DNA from: a virus
DNA length: 28,511 nt
Virus record (IMG/VR): IMGVR_UViG_3300010215_000001
Location: 1 to 28,511 of that record
Reading direction: 5' to 3' (one strand)
Position 1 is the stretch's first letter. Each line of letters starts with the position of its first letter. Of this stretch, positions 1 to 7,102 are shown in pieces. Under the pieces are notes generated by a model that saw only the letters and a list, made by a program, of their open reading frames with translations, did not search any database and had not been told where the DNA came from. Made by a program: the position numbers and the translations under genes.

Positions 1-269
1 GATGAGTATGTCACTATACCTGCATCTCTTTGATTAATAATATGTTTGCTATCCAACGGATTTATTATTGCGTTGTAGCTTGCTTCTGCTAATTGTTCAG
101 GTGTGTAACCGTCAAGGTTGCTTGCATCAATGCCTATTCCGCCTGCGGTCACCCCGTCACCAATGTATAATTTTTTACTGTCTGTGCAATAGATGCCCTC
201 TCCAATATTTGGAGTAAAGCCAAACCTGTTTGCTTCTAAACCTCTTTTGAACTGAATAGTTGTAGCCAT
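1..269 (-). CDS. Tail fibre, N-terminal part (runs off left edge)
   Basis: Receptor-binding fibre, 89 codons visible. The start at 269 overlaps the stop of the preceding gene as TAATG. The N-terminus reads ATTIQFKRGLEANRFG, followed by GEGIYCTDSKKLYIGDG. This is the short virion-anchoring module found at the start of many phage fibres, including the major tropism determinant (Mtd_N family, established knowledge). Residues about 60-80 (ASYNAIINPLD, then INQR) match residues 31-49 of the other fibre at 26195-27250, so both fibres share a shaft segment. The C-terminal half is outside the left edge; the fibre piece at 27753-28466 is a good candidate for it. Family assignment is firm; which receptor is bound cannot be seen. 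Confidence 0.8.
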   Translation of the reverse strand, partial: MATTIQFKRGLEANRFGFTPNIGEGIYCTDSKKLYIGDGVTAGGIGIDASNLDGYTPEQLAEASYNAIINPLDSKHIINQRDAGIVTYS

Positions 270-649
270 TAAAAAGCACCTCCATCAAGGATTGCAGGAA
301 AAGCGTTCGATATACGTCTCCAGTTTACCCCGTCATCTGTAGGAATAACGCCTGTTATCTCTGACTCTATAGGTTGTAAACAACGATAAGTCTCACCATC
401 ATCACCAATTACCGCCTTAGGAAATGCATAAGCAGTATCAGGATCGTAGACGTCTATCTGTACATGAAGAAGCATATCTTGTGCATAAGCCTCAACCTCA
501 GTTTTACTTACATCCACGCTGGATTTGAGATTTAAGGTATCATTCTTAAGGGCTGATGTTTCATCTCTGAGTGATTCGGACTCTGTCTTAGCAGTTTGTG
601 CCGCTTCAACATATCCTGGCACAGCCGCCACTAAATCTTTAAAAAACAT
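269..649 (-). CDS. Fibre-adaptor-like virion protein, coiled coil plus small C-terminal module
   Basis: 126 aa, not assigned to a named family. Residues about 15-60 are heptad-like and rich in E, T, S and K (TAKTESESLRDETSALK), suggesting a coiled coil. Residues about 68-115 (DVYDPDTAYAFPKAV, then GETYRCLQ and NWRRIS) look like the small beta modules often found between tail and fibre. AGGTG sits 6 nt before the ATG. It lies 3 nt after the adaptor gene stop and overlaps the fibre start, so it was probably translated with both. A role in attaching the fibre to the tail is inferred from position. Confidence 0.7.
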   Translation of the reverse strand: MFFKDLVAAVPGYVEAAQTAKTESESLRDETSALKNDTLNLKSSVDVSKTEVEAYAQDMLLHVQIDVYDPDTAYAFPKAVIGDDGETYRCLQPIESEITGVIPTDDGVNWRRISNAFPAILDGGAF

Positions 650-652
650 AAT

Positions 653-1348
653 TTACACCTGACATAAATTTTCGTATGTTTCTCCGCTGACAGCTTTAAT
701 AAAAAGCGCATCAAGGGCTTTAAGGTCGTCTCTTTCGAGCTCGCCATCTTCATACTGCGCAAACTCGTCTATATAATCTAAAAGGGCTGCCGATAGCCCA
801 TCGTCTTTTCCAATTAAAAAGAATTGATCAATTAATTGAACTGCATCGAGATAGAATCTATATTCATATCCAAGCAGTGTTCTACGAACTTCATAGATAC
901 CTGTTGTTGTGTCCTGCATATACAGATCAATAAGGCGTTCATATATTTCGACTGGCTCATAAAGGTCTTCAGTCGAGTTGTAATTTCTAAAATTATAACG
1001 GTCTATTTCCACTTGAGAATAATGTTTATACTCAGCCCTTAGCTTGTCTGTGTTGGCATATGTCGCAACTACAACGTATATAACAGCATCAGAGAGCTCT
1101 TCATCTATGTCGACAACAGAACCATCACTATCTGCCTTTAAAGGCTTGCGGATGAAATATCCGCTCTCTAAAAGTCTATGAGAGCTAAGACTCGGATTAT
1201 TGGTAAGCAGAGCAACGGGTATGCATTTATCACACACCCGAAGCACTGCATCATAGATTATATCTGCAACATAGCTCTCATCAGTCCATATATTCTTTTG
1301 TCCGGACATGATGACTTTGAGCCTATCTTTAATCTGTTTAAGAGTCAT
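653..1348 (-). CDS. Head-tail adaptor / head-completion-like protein
   Basis: 231 aa, all-alpha appearance with acidic character. It lies directly after the major capsid gene, with TAATG overlap at 1348, which is the usual slot for the podovirus adaptor that binds under the portal. Visible segments are an N-terminal helix (MTLKQIKDRLKVIMSG), a central stretch ending KPLKADSDGSVVDIDEELSD, and YVVVATYAN. These resemble adaptor-like proteins that follow SU10-type capsids, but no decisive motif is present. Function is inferred from position and fold impression. Confidence 0.65.
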   Translation of the reverse strand: MTLKQIKDRLKVIMSGQKNIWTDESYVADIIYDAVLRVCDKCIPVALLTNNPSLSSHRLLESGYFIRKPLKADSDGSVVDIDEELSDAVIYVVVATYANTDKLRAEYKHYSQVEIDRYNFRNYNSTEDLYEPVEIYERLIDLYMQDTTTGIYEVRRTLLGYEYRFYLDAVQLIDQFFLIGKDDGLSAALLDYIDEFAQYEDGELERDDLKALDALFIKAVSGETYENLCQV

Positions 1349-2439
1349 TACGCTGACTTAAGCCCTGCTGCCATCACCCATGCATCCACGTTCTTTGTTT
1401 CTAGTGTAAGTGATGTATAGTAACGTTTAGCCTCTGCTGTCATGTCTGTGCTTACAGGACTCAGCTTTGTGCTGACAAGCGGCGCAAGTGTAGCATACTC
1501 TTTGTTTCCTGCGAGAAGGACGTCACCTGTACCATATTTACTTGTGAGATATCTGTGCAATCTGATATTCACAGTTCCAAAGTCTGTATCAAGACTGTTA
1601 ATCTTGCCGACGTATGCTGTTTCGTCTTTGTATTGTCTGGTTACAAAACCATTAATAGCTTTTTTCAGTGAAGCACCAACAAAGACATCTGTTGGAGATT
1701 CTCCATTATCCCATATAACTTGAAGAAGTTCGTTAAATCTTTCCCATGTGAGCTCTTGCTCTTCCGTATACACTGAAGGATCCAGCCAGCCAAAATGAGA
1801 ACCATCGTTAGCGAAAGTAAGAAAATTCCCCTTACGACCATGATCACTGTTCTGTGTCCAACTTGCGCCTGAAACACCATCTGTGCTCATTTCTTCTTTC
1901 ATAATAAAATGTCCAAATCCAGCCATTTCACTAGCAGTCTCAAGTGTTGAATCACTTGTTGTTACGCCAGCAGCTCTGAATTTCGGAGCTTTCACAATCC
2001 CTTTTCTCTGCTCTGAGATAGTTAGATCTGCGCCTCTGAAAAGCCCGAAGACTGCCGCCTCAAGGTCTTTTGCATGTTCTTTAGCTTTTTTATTGACCTG
2101 GTGCGCCATCTCGTCAGAACCATAGTTGCTAATATGCTTCATGTCTTCTGAGACCATAATGTCAGTTGTAAAAATTTGGACAGCATTCTCTGTTTTCTGT
2201 TTAGTAGATGAACCAGCACCAGAGAAACCGCTTATTTCTATCTGTGCGTTCTTTTTTGGATCTCCCAAAGGATCGATAATCCATCCATGCTTAACGTTTT
2301 TTGCTTTGCTGTTGTGCCCGATGAGCGATATCATCGGCGTATCCGCAGCACCAGTTATGATTACCGCATCTAGAATCGATGGTTTTGTACCAACCCTTTC
2401 TGTTGCAGGGGCTTGATACCCTACTGATGTGAGTGCCAT
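1348..2439 (-). CDS. Major capsid protein, SU10/DUF5309-like
   Basis: 363 aa, a normal length for an HK97-fold capsid subunit without a large N-terminal delta domain. The N-terminus MALTSVGYQAPATERVGTKP, the segment TPMISLIGHN and the block ISEQRKGIVKAP are typical of the SU10 major capsid family (recognised from memory). Next come a mid-protein segment with NDGSHFGWLDP and a C-terminal P-domain-like end (LETKNVDAWVMAAGLKSA). GGGAGG lies 9 nt before the ATG, a strong ribosome site as expected for the most abundant virion protein. The upstream leader carries dyad elements (2502-2578), and the scaffold gene lies further upstream, beyond an inserted cassette. Confidence 0.88.
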   Translation of the reverse strand: MALTSVGYQAPATERVGTKPSILDAVIITGAADTPMISLIGHNSKAKNVKHGWIIDPLGDPKKNAQIEISGFSGAGSSTKQKTENAVQIFTTDIMVSEDMKHISNYGSDEMAHQVNKKAKEHAKDLEAAVFGLFRGADLTISEQRKGIVKAPKFRAAGVTTSDSTLETASEMAGFGHFIMKEEMSTDGVSGASWTQNSDHGRKGNFLTFANDGSHFGWLDPSVYTEEQELTWERFNELLQVIWDNGESPTDVFVGASLKKAINGFVTRQYKDETAYVGKINSLDTDFGTVNIRLHRYLTSKYGTGDVLLAGNKEYATLAPLVSTKLSPVSTDMTAEAKRYYTSLTLETKNVDAWVMAAGLKSA

Positions 2440-2501
2440 TATATATTCCTCCCGTTTCTTGTTAATTTTTGCGCTCTTTTTACAAGAGTAACGAGGTTCC
2501 C

Positions 2502-2533
2502 TGTCTCAAGTTTAGAGGGCGTTTGAGACTTTC
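2502..2533. repeat. 32-bp dyad repeat, copy 2 (upstream of capsid gene)
   Basis: Thirty-one of 32 bases are identical to 4281-4312; the only difference is at 2520 against 4299. It contains the inverted arms GTCTCAA (2503-2509) and TTGAGAC (2523-2529) around a 13-base centre with AGAGGG. On the transcribed (minus) strand it would form a stem-loop in the leader of the capsid mRNA. It is not followed by a T-run, so it does not look like a terminator. Confidence 0.8.
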
Positions 2534-2551
2534 TATAGATAAATAAACATA

Positions 2552-2578
2552 GTCTCAAAACAAGGGGCAAAATGAGAC
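2552..2578. repeat. Diverged third copy of the dyad element
   Basis: GTCTCA and TGAGAC arms spaced exactly as in 2503-2529 (27 bases end to end), with AGGGG in the centre instead of AGAGGG. It lies 49 bp from copy 2. Conserved arms and length with a changed centre suggest a functional hairpin or protein site rather than chance. Confidence 0.55.
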
Positions 2579-2643
2579 ACTTCTTGTCAATCCTATATTT
2601 GTGTAGTACCTATTCATTTCAACAGGGAGTCCATTCTTGGCAG

Positions 2644-2817
2644 TTACAAAGGGAGAGAGATTGAGTTATCACGATCATTTTTATGCACTGGCAACTCGAT
2701 AGAATTAAAGCCAACATTATTTATCTTGTATGAAATATCGCTGATCACAGAAGTAAGGTCAGCATCAACATTTAAGACTCTATTACAGTTTCTGCAAGAC
2801 CTTTCCTTCGGATTTCT
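2644..2817 (-). pseudogene. Remnant reading frame with CxxC knuckle
   Basis: The 415-bp gap between the capsid gene and the ejection-like gene holds a frame of 57 codons without a usable start, opening right after an in-frame TAA. It reads like protein: KERSCRNCNRV, then VDADLTSVISDISYKI and VGFNSIELPVHKND. The paired cysteines suggest the end of a zinc-ribbon domain. It is most likely the 3' part of a truncated gene. The rest of the gap holds the dyad elements and no other gene that I can see. Confidence 0.35.
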
Positions 2818-2854
2818 TTAACAGCTATGTGCCCTTGCAATGCTTATTAGTTTA

Positions 2855-3967
2855 CTAATAGGCAGATTTCCCTTTAGGAATTACATTCATTTTTTGTTTT
2901 GCATTAAAATCACCTAATTTGTGTGTGTTTCTATGATCATTAACAGCCTTCGCTCCAGTATATTCTTTAGTTAAATCTCCCCCAGCCTGATTAAGTGCAG
3001 CATTGCCTGGCAGTTCACCTTTTCTAAATTTTATTAGCAGGTCTATTACCGCCTTTCTCTTCTGGTCAAAAGTTAGACCATCAATAAATGTAGTATTATT
3101 TGCTTTGGGTGCTCCTATTCTTGACTTACTTGAATACGAATGCATATCCGTACCAGCAGTATTCTTCACATTATCGTTGTTGTTGCCATCATATAGAAGA
3201 TTGCTAACAATAGTATTAGCAATAATTTTTCGTATAGAATTACTACTACGTCTCCTAATAGGATTATCAGCATTAGACGAACCAATAGTACTCTCTAAAA
3301 GATAAGAAAGAGGGGCATTAACAAAACTATCCACCAAATAGCTATAATCTGGATTATTTTCTTTATTTAATGATTTCAATCTATTTAAAATAGTACTTAC
3401 AGTTACATCAGCAAATATTTGTCGCGATAAGTTACTAACAAGTTTCCAAATAGGTTTAACAGCTTTAGACGCACCCAATAACTCACCACCAACAAGGTAA
3501 TAAGGACTATCAGCAAGCCCCTCCGCTAAAAAGCTAAGATGTGGATTATTTTCTTTATATGGCTTATAATCTGCATTTAGGCTTTGTATAATTTTTTCCA
3601 TGTTAGGCAGCAGGCCTTGAACTTTTTGTGTTTTTTTAGGTTTTAACCTTTTAAGGGCTTCGGCAAACTTGCCCCCATTTCTTTCAAGCAGATCATCAAA
3701 ATCATGCCGCTCGCTACTCATCTTTTGAAATACGTTAGCAATAGCGGCTAAATCATACTCTGATCGATTCAGTAATGCTCCGCCAAAAGACTCAACAGAA
3801 TGTTCTGGCACTCTAGGCTTTGGACTAGGTCTCAAAACTACTGCATTTTTTACTTCAGGCAAACGAGTCTCATCACCTGAGTATATCTTATCTGTATATC
3901 CGACTTTTGCGTCATCGGATGATTTCAATAAATATGGATTTCTATTTACTTGCTCTTTCTTTCGCAT
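2855..3967 (-). CDS. Ejection (internal virion) protein paralogue with tandem 58-aa repeat
   Basis: 370 aa. Residues about 136-193 and 201-258 form two ungapped 58-aa repeats: both begin KENNP at position 2 and share S-x-L, a PI pair near position 36 and an SN...R..I.A...VS block. The first repeat contains VGGELLGASKA, which matches AGGELGGASKA in the 611-aa protein at 16008-17843 over about 38 ungapped residues. The two proteins are therefore paralogous over this stretch. Internal virion proteins of podoviruses are ejected into the cell to build a DNA channel (family knowledge). The start overlaps the previous stop as TAATG after GAGGTG. Its position between scaffold and capsid is unusual. 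Ejection role inferred. Confidence 0.65.
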   Translation of the reverse strand: MRKKEQVNRNPYLLKSSDDAKVGYTDKIYSGDETRLPEVKNAVVLRPSPKPRVPEHSVESFGGALLNRSEYDLAAIANVFQKMSSERHDFDDLLERNGGKFAEALKRLKPKKTQKVQGLLPNMEKIIQSLNADYKPYKENNPHLSFLAEGLADSPYYLVGGELLGASKAVKPIWKLVSNLSRQIFADVTVSTILNRLKSLNKENNPDYSYLVDSFVNAPLSYLLESTIGSSNADNPIRRRSSNSIRKIIANTIVSNLLYDGNNNDNVKNTAGTDMHSYSSKSRIGAPKANNTTFIDGLTFDQKRKAVIDLLIKFRKGELPGNAALNQAGGDLTKEYTGAKAVNDHRNTHKLGDFNAKQKMNVIPKGKSAY

Positions 3968-4239
3968 TATCTCACCTCAGAGTAAGCAGACGCAAAATCC
4001 CCAAGGCTGCCAGTAGTTTTTTTCTTTGCTGATTGTCCATAGACATTATCTATTGCAGAGTCTAGGTTACTCTGCATTTGTCCCAATAATCCTTGATTGT
4101 TTTTCCATACTCTTTTTTGCCAGTCCAGCATATCCTTCGATGCCTTGTTTTGGTTGTATGCTGCATATATAGTACCAAGCCCACTAAGAAACTTACCAGT
4201 TGAGCCAAATACACCATCAGCCTCTCCGAACCACGCCAT
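3967..4239 (-). CDS. Small internal-virion-like protein
   Basis: 90 aa. A GTG at 4248 in the same frame is possible, but GAGGTG then lies on the start itself; ATG 4239 has 7 nt spacing and is preferred. The N-terminus MAWFGEADGVFGSTG is followed by a glycine/alanine stretch (LSGLGTIYAAYNQNKASKD) and a helical WQKRVWKNNQG segment. This resembles the small ejection proteins of podoviruses, such as the product at 18108-18653. It forms a two-gene cassette with the 370-aa gene, TAATG-coupled. Function inferred from context. Confidence 0.6.
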   Translation of the reverse strand: MAWFGEADGVFGSTGKFLSGLGTIYAAYNQNKASKDMLDWQKRVWKNNQGLLGQMQSNLDSAIDNVYGQSAKKKTTGSLGDFASAYSEVR

Positions 4240-4280
4240 AATATTCACCTCGATAATTTATCCAAGTATCCTCTTTTCTT

Positions 4281-4312
4281 TGTCTCAAGTTTAGAGGGTG
4301 TTTGAGACTTTC
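4281..4312. repeat. 32-bp dyad repeat, copy 1 (downstream of scaffold gene)
   Basis: Partner of 2502-2533, one mismatch in 32. It lies between the scaffold terminator and the 90-aa gene. The two copies therefore bracket the inserted 90-aa/370-aa cassette as direct repeats. The arms are GTCTCAA (4282-4288) and TTGAGAC (4302-4308). Confidence 0.8.
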
Positions 4313-4326
4313 GGTTTTTTAGACAT

Positions 4327-4351
4327 AAAAAAAGGCGACTGTTACGCCGCC
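4327..4351 (-). terminator. Rho-independent terminator after scaffold gene
   Basis: On the minus strand, just past the scaffold stop, GGCGGC pairs with GTCGCC (six pairs including one G-T) around the loop GTAACA. Seven T residues follow. This would end, or attenuate, transcription between the packaging/portal/scaffold genes and the capsid side. Confidence 0.7.
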
Positions 4352-4357
4352 CCCTTA

Positions 4358-5080
4358 TTATTTCTGACCAGCTAGATCAAGAAGAAAGTTCCCTCTATCA
4401 ACCGAACTCATCGCCCCTTCCTTCATGGCTTTCATTCTGTCCCTAGACGGTACAATATCACCTCTGCCAGCACCAGCAGGCACGGCATCGGGCATTCCTT
4501 GTGGTTTACTTTTACCTGATATCTGTCCCCAAACAAGACGCCATCCTTCAGGAGTATCTAAGGCAGCGGCAAACTGTGGATTAGTCCTATTATATTCCAT
4601 TATCTTCTGGTATACGGCATCTTCGTCAAAATCTGGAAATTCTGCTTTAATGCTCGCAATACTGTTTTGAACTCTCTGTTGCTCAGCAATCTGTTGAAGT
4701 TGATTATTTTGTTCAAGAAGGGATTGAAGCTGTTCCTGCATTTTGTCAACACCTAACATCTTTGTGAGCTCCACCATTGCTTGTTCATCTTCGCTCAGTT
4801 CCCCTTCTGGGTTTTGAATGGCGTTTAGCCTCTCCGCCATAGTGCTCTGTCCATCTACTATGCTCTGCATAAATGCCATTAGCTGTTCTGGATCGACAAA
4901 TTGTTCTTCCTCTTCTGGTACACCACGTTCGCCTGTCTCAAAGGTTTCTTCGGGTACATAGCCAAACCCTTGTTGGTTTACATTTTGATGCGGTTCGCCC
5001 AATTCTCCATCGACGTTAAATGCATCCATCAAAACATCTACAGCGGATTGCTGATCACTATCATTATTACCGATGCTCAT
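4358..5080 (-). CDS. Scaffolding protein
   Basis: 240 aa, strongly acidic N-terminal two thirds. A glutamine/glutamate-rich coiled coil lies at about residues 110-145 (DKMQEQLQSLLEQNNQLQ), with a basic end (PSRDRMKAMKEG, then GNFLLDLAGQK). This design, a disordered acidic arm, central coiled coil and basic C-terminal capsid-binding helix, is typical of phage scaffolds that template the procapsid and then leave. It is placed between portal and capsid genes as expected. GGAGG lies 7 nt before the ATG, and the start overlaps the upstream gene by 14 nt. A terminator follows. Confidence 0.8.
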   Translation of the reverse strand: MSIGNNDSDQQSAVDVLMDAFNVDGELGEPHQNVNQQGFGYVPEETFETGERGVPEEEEQFVDPEQLMAFMQSIVDGQSTMAERLNAIQNPEGELSEDEQAMVELTKMLGVDKMQEQLQSLLEQNNQLQQIAEQQRVQNSIASIKAEFPDFDEDAVYQKIMEYNRTNPQFAAALDTPEGWRLVWGQISGKSKPQGMPDAVPAGAGRGDIVPSRDRMKAMKEGAMSSVDRGNFLLDLAGQK

Positions 5081-5306
5081 CGTGTTCCTCCTTATATTTC
5101 TTTATCACTCTAAAAGGCAGATTGATTGTATTCTCAACCCCCTTCATTTCATCCAGAGCGGATAATCTTTTATCTCTGTCTAATTCATTCCTGCACAATC
5201 TCAGTAACAGATCCATATTCTCCTCTGTCATCTGCTGATAAATCTGCCATCCTTGCGAATTCACCAAGGCGACCAATTCGTTGTACATCTCCGCCGATAT
5301 CTCCAT
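5067..5306 (-). CDS. Small portal-associated protein, deep overlap with portal gene
   Basis: 79 aa, helical, charged (residues 1-50 include NSQGWQIYQQM and LLRLCRNELDRDKRL). It overlaps the portal 3' end by 122 nt in another frame. The chosen start (5306) has GAGGAGG 9 nt upstream plus a second GAGG, which supports this long overlap over a downstream start. It overlaps the scaffold start by 14 nt. Small helical proteins at this spot are common in podovirus head operons; the function is unknown to me. Confidence 0.65.
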   Translation of the reverse strand: MEISAEMYNELVALVNSQGWQIYQQMTEENMDLLLRLCRNELDRDKRLSALDEMKGVENTINLPFRVIKKYKEEHDEHR

Positions 5307-6819
5307 CCTCAGAACCTCCTCTCAGTTCGGGAAAGTATTCGTTAAGATTTTTGACACCAAAAAGGGGCAATATCTCTTTTTGTATCCTGCGCATATTCTC
5401 AATATCCTGCGTGTCTTTAAACATTGCATATGCTTCCATCAAGCCACGCTTTTGGATTTCCTTGTTCGTAGCTCCTAAACCAGCATGGACAGCCACATTG
5501 AATTTGATATTTTTTGACCTATCTACTCCACGGAAAAAGCGCTCATCACCATATTTCCAAACAAGCATGGCGATCTTTGTCATTAATGGTTTCATGACAG
5601 ATTCCCGATAAGACGTCATGTAACTTTCTCGCCTAGAACTTGATTCCCCTGCCTGTATACTTGCTGCTGTCGCCGTGTTGTTCTGCTTAATAGCTGTCAT
5701 ACCGATATCCATTGTTCCAGCGGTCTCGTCCATCTCTTTTTCAAGTTGCTGAACATCTATAGCAAGCCCACGCAGATCAGGAACAGGCATCTCTCTGATT
5801 GCATTCAGGCTTTTAACAAGCAATACCTTTCCAGACCCACTCTTCATTTTTTTTGGGTCTAGCCCAGAGCCTTCAAGTGCTAATAATGAAGGGTTAACTG
5901 TTTCTCCAACGGCATCTATCTGCTGATTTCTGCGAATATTAAATTCCAACTGTAAAGGACTCAGTGACGCAATAGGTGAGTCGTAATAAACTTTCACTGC
6001 CTGCCTTTCATCAGGCGAAATAATCTGAGGTATCATTCCTCCAAAAACGACTGGCAAACCGTCATTACAAATCGCTTCTATGCGTAGCGGTATTGTCTTA
6101 TCGTACAGGGTGCTAACAGTCCACTGATCACGCTCACGAACATACACATCCACAAGGTTAACTCTGCCAAACCTATCATCCTCTATGTTGCTATTGCTTG
6201 ACGATGGGTTCAAAGATTCTATATTGAATAATGACTTATTAAACACTTTTGCTTTTGTTAAATCCTCTATCTCGTCTTTTGTAAGTCTGTATTCGACCGT
6301 AACATACCGACAGTCTTTAAACGTTTCTGCATTGGGATCAAACTTAACTTCGTCAATAGACTTAAACCTGATAACAGGTGCATCTTTCCCCCAAAAAACC
6401 ATTATGGGAACATTGCCCACAATCCATGAGTAATAAAATGTTGGCGAAAGACTTTCAAACATATCCATACTATTCGCAGTATAATAATTCACAGCCAACT
6501 GAAGCTTTTTGACAGCTTTCACACTTTCGCTGTCTGCGCCAAAATCCGCTTCAAGAGAACAATATTCATCAGTGGAGAAATATGTTGCATTCATGTCTGC
6601 AACGCCTCGTTTCACTCTATTATTCACTGCAGGGAAAAAGATATTAGACTTCTCCCTCTCTTTTAGGTCATTTTTAAGTTCTTCGTTCATTATCATCAGA
6701 TAAACATACGTCAGTTGCTTAAAAGCGTCCGAATACAATTCGTAGCCACTATCGGAAGCAGCTATAAATGAACCTAGTTCTGTTAATTTTTCATCTTTTG
6801 TTTTTTTCTTTTTTGCCAT
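5185..6819 (-). CDS. Portal (head-tail connector) protein, podovirus type
   Basis: 544 aa. It forms the dodecameric ring at the capsid vertex through which DNA is packaged and ejected. The lysine-rich start MAKKKKTKDEKL uses ATG 6819 with GGTGG 6 nt upstream; an in-frame ATG at 6840 lacks a site and is rejected. Recognisable segments are FFPAVNNRVKRGVADMNATY, PTFYYSWIVGNVP, VKVYYDSPIASLSPLQLEFN and AIKQNNTATAASIQAGESS, as in P22/T7-style connector families. It follows the terminase and precedes the scaffold gene. The 3' end overlaps the 79-aa gene. Confidence 0.85.
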   Translation of the reverse strand: MAKKKKTKDEKLTELGSFIAASDSGYELYSDAFKQLTYVYLMIMNEELKNDLKEREKSNIFFPAVNNRVKRGVADMNATYFSTDEYCSLEADFGADSESVKAVKKLQLAVNYYTANSMDMFESLSPTFYYSWIVGNVPIMVFWGKDAPVIRFKSIDEVKFDPNAETFKDCRYVTVEYRLTKDEIEDLTKAKVFNKSLFNIESLNPSSSNSNIEDDRFGRVNLVDVYVRERDQWTVSTLYDKTIPLRIEAICNDGLPVVFGGMIPQIISPDERQAVKVYYDSPIASLSPLQLEFNIRRNQQIDAVGETVNPSLLALEGSGLDPKKMKSGSGKVLLVKSLNAIREMPVPDLRGLAIDVQQLEKEMDETAGTMDIGMTAIKQNNTATAASIQAGESSSRRESYMTSYRESVMKPLMTKIAMLVWKYGDERFFRGVDRSKNIKFNVAVHAGLGATNKEIQKRGLMEAYAMFKDTQDIENMRRIQKEILPLFGVKNLNEYFPELRGGSEDGDIGGDVQRIGRLGEFARMADLSADDRGEYGSVTEIVQE

Positions 6820-7102
6820 CTTTACCACCAGCCATTTCATTTAATATTCTGTACAGTGTCGCTTTAGACACTCCTGTCGTTTCCATCACGATATTTTTGT
6901 TATAACCATGCTGAAGCATCTCTTTAGCCATCACATGCTTATGTTTCTTTGTTGGTACAGTAATAATTTGTCCTTCCATTCGCATACAAAAAAGGAAAGC
7001 TAAAACCATATCTCCGCCAACAGCCTCTGTTATAGTGTAAAATGTATCAACTGCACTGGTTTGTTGATTATCACCATCCGCTAACGGCGGTATTATAGCC
7101 AT
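6791..7102 (-). CDS. Small helix-turn-helix protein between terminase and portal
   Basis: 103 aa from ATG 7102, chosen because GAGGTG lies 4 nt upstream; the longer in-frame start at 7138 has no site. The C-terminal half carries a resolvase/homeodomain-like HTH (residues about 69-92: EMLQHGYNKNIVMETTGVSK, then ATLYRIL) and a very basic tail (GGKDGKKEKNKR). It overlaps TerL by 32 nt and the portal by 29 nt, so it belongs to the packaging operon. It may bind DNA near the packaging motor or regulate late genes; neither can be shown here. Confidence 0.7.
   Translation of the reverse strand: MAIIPPLADGDNQQTSAVDTFYTITEAVGGDMVLAFLFCMRMEGQIITVPTKKHKHVMAKEMLQHGYNKNIVMETTGVSKATLYRILNEMAGGKDGKKEKNKR

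Noticed and set aside
1-269. Diversity-generating retroelement acting on the Mtd_N-type fibre
   Set aside because: No reverse transcriptase, accessory gene or template/variable repeat pair was found in the window.
2502-4312. Dyad repeats as promoters for a phage RNA polymerase
   Set aside because: No phage RNA polymerase gene is visible, only two close copies exist, and the internal symmetry fits a hairpin or protein site better.
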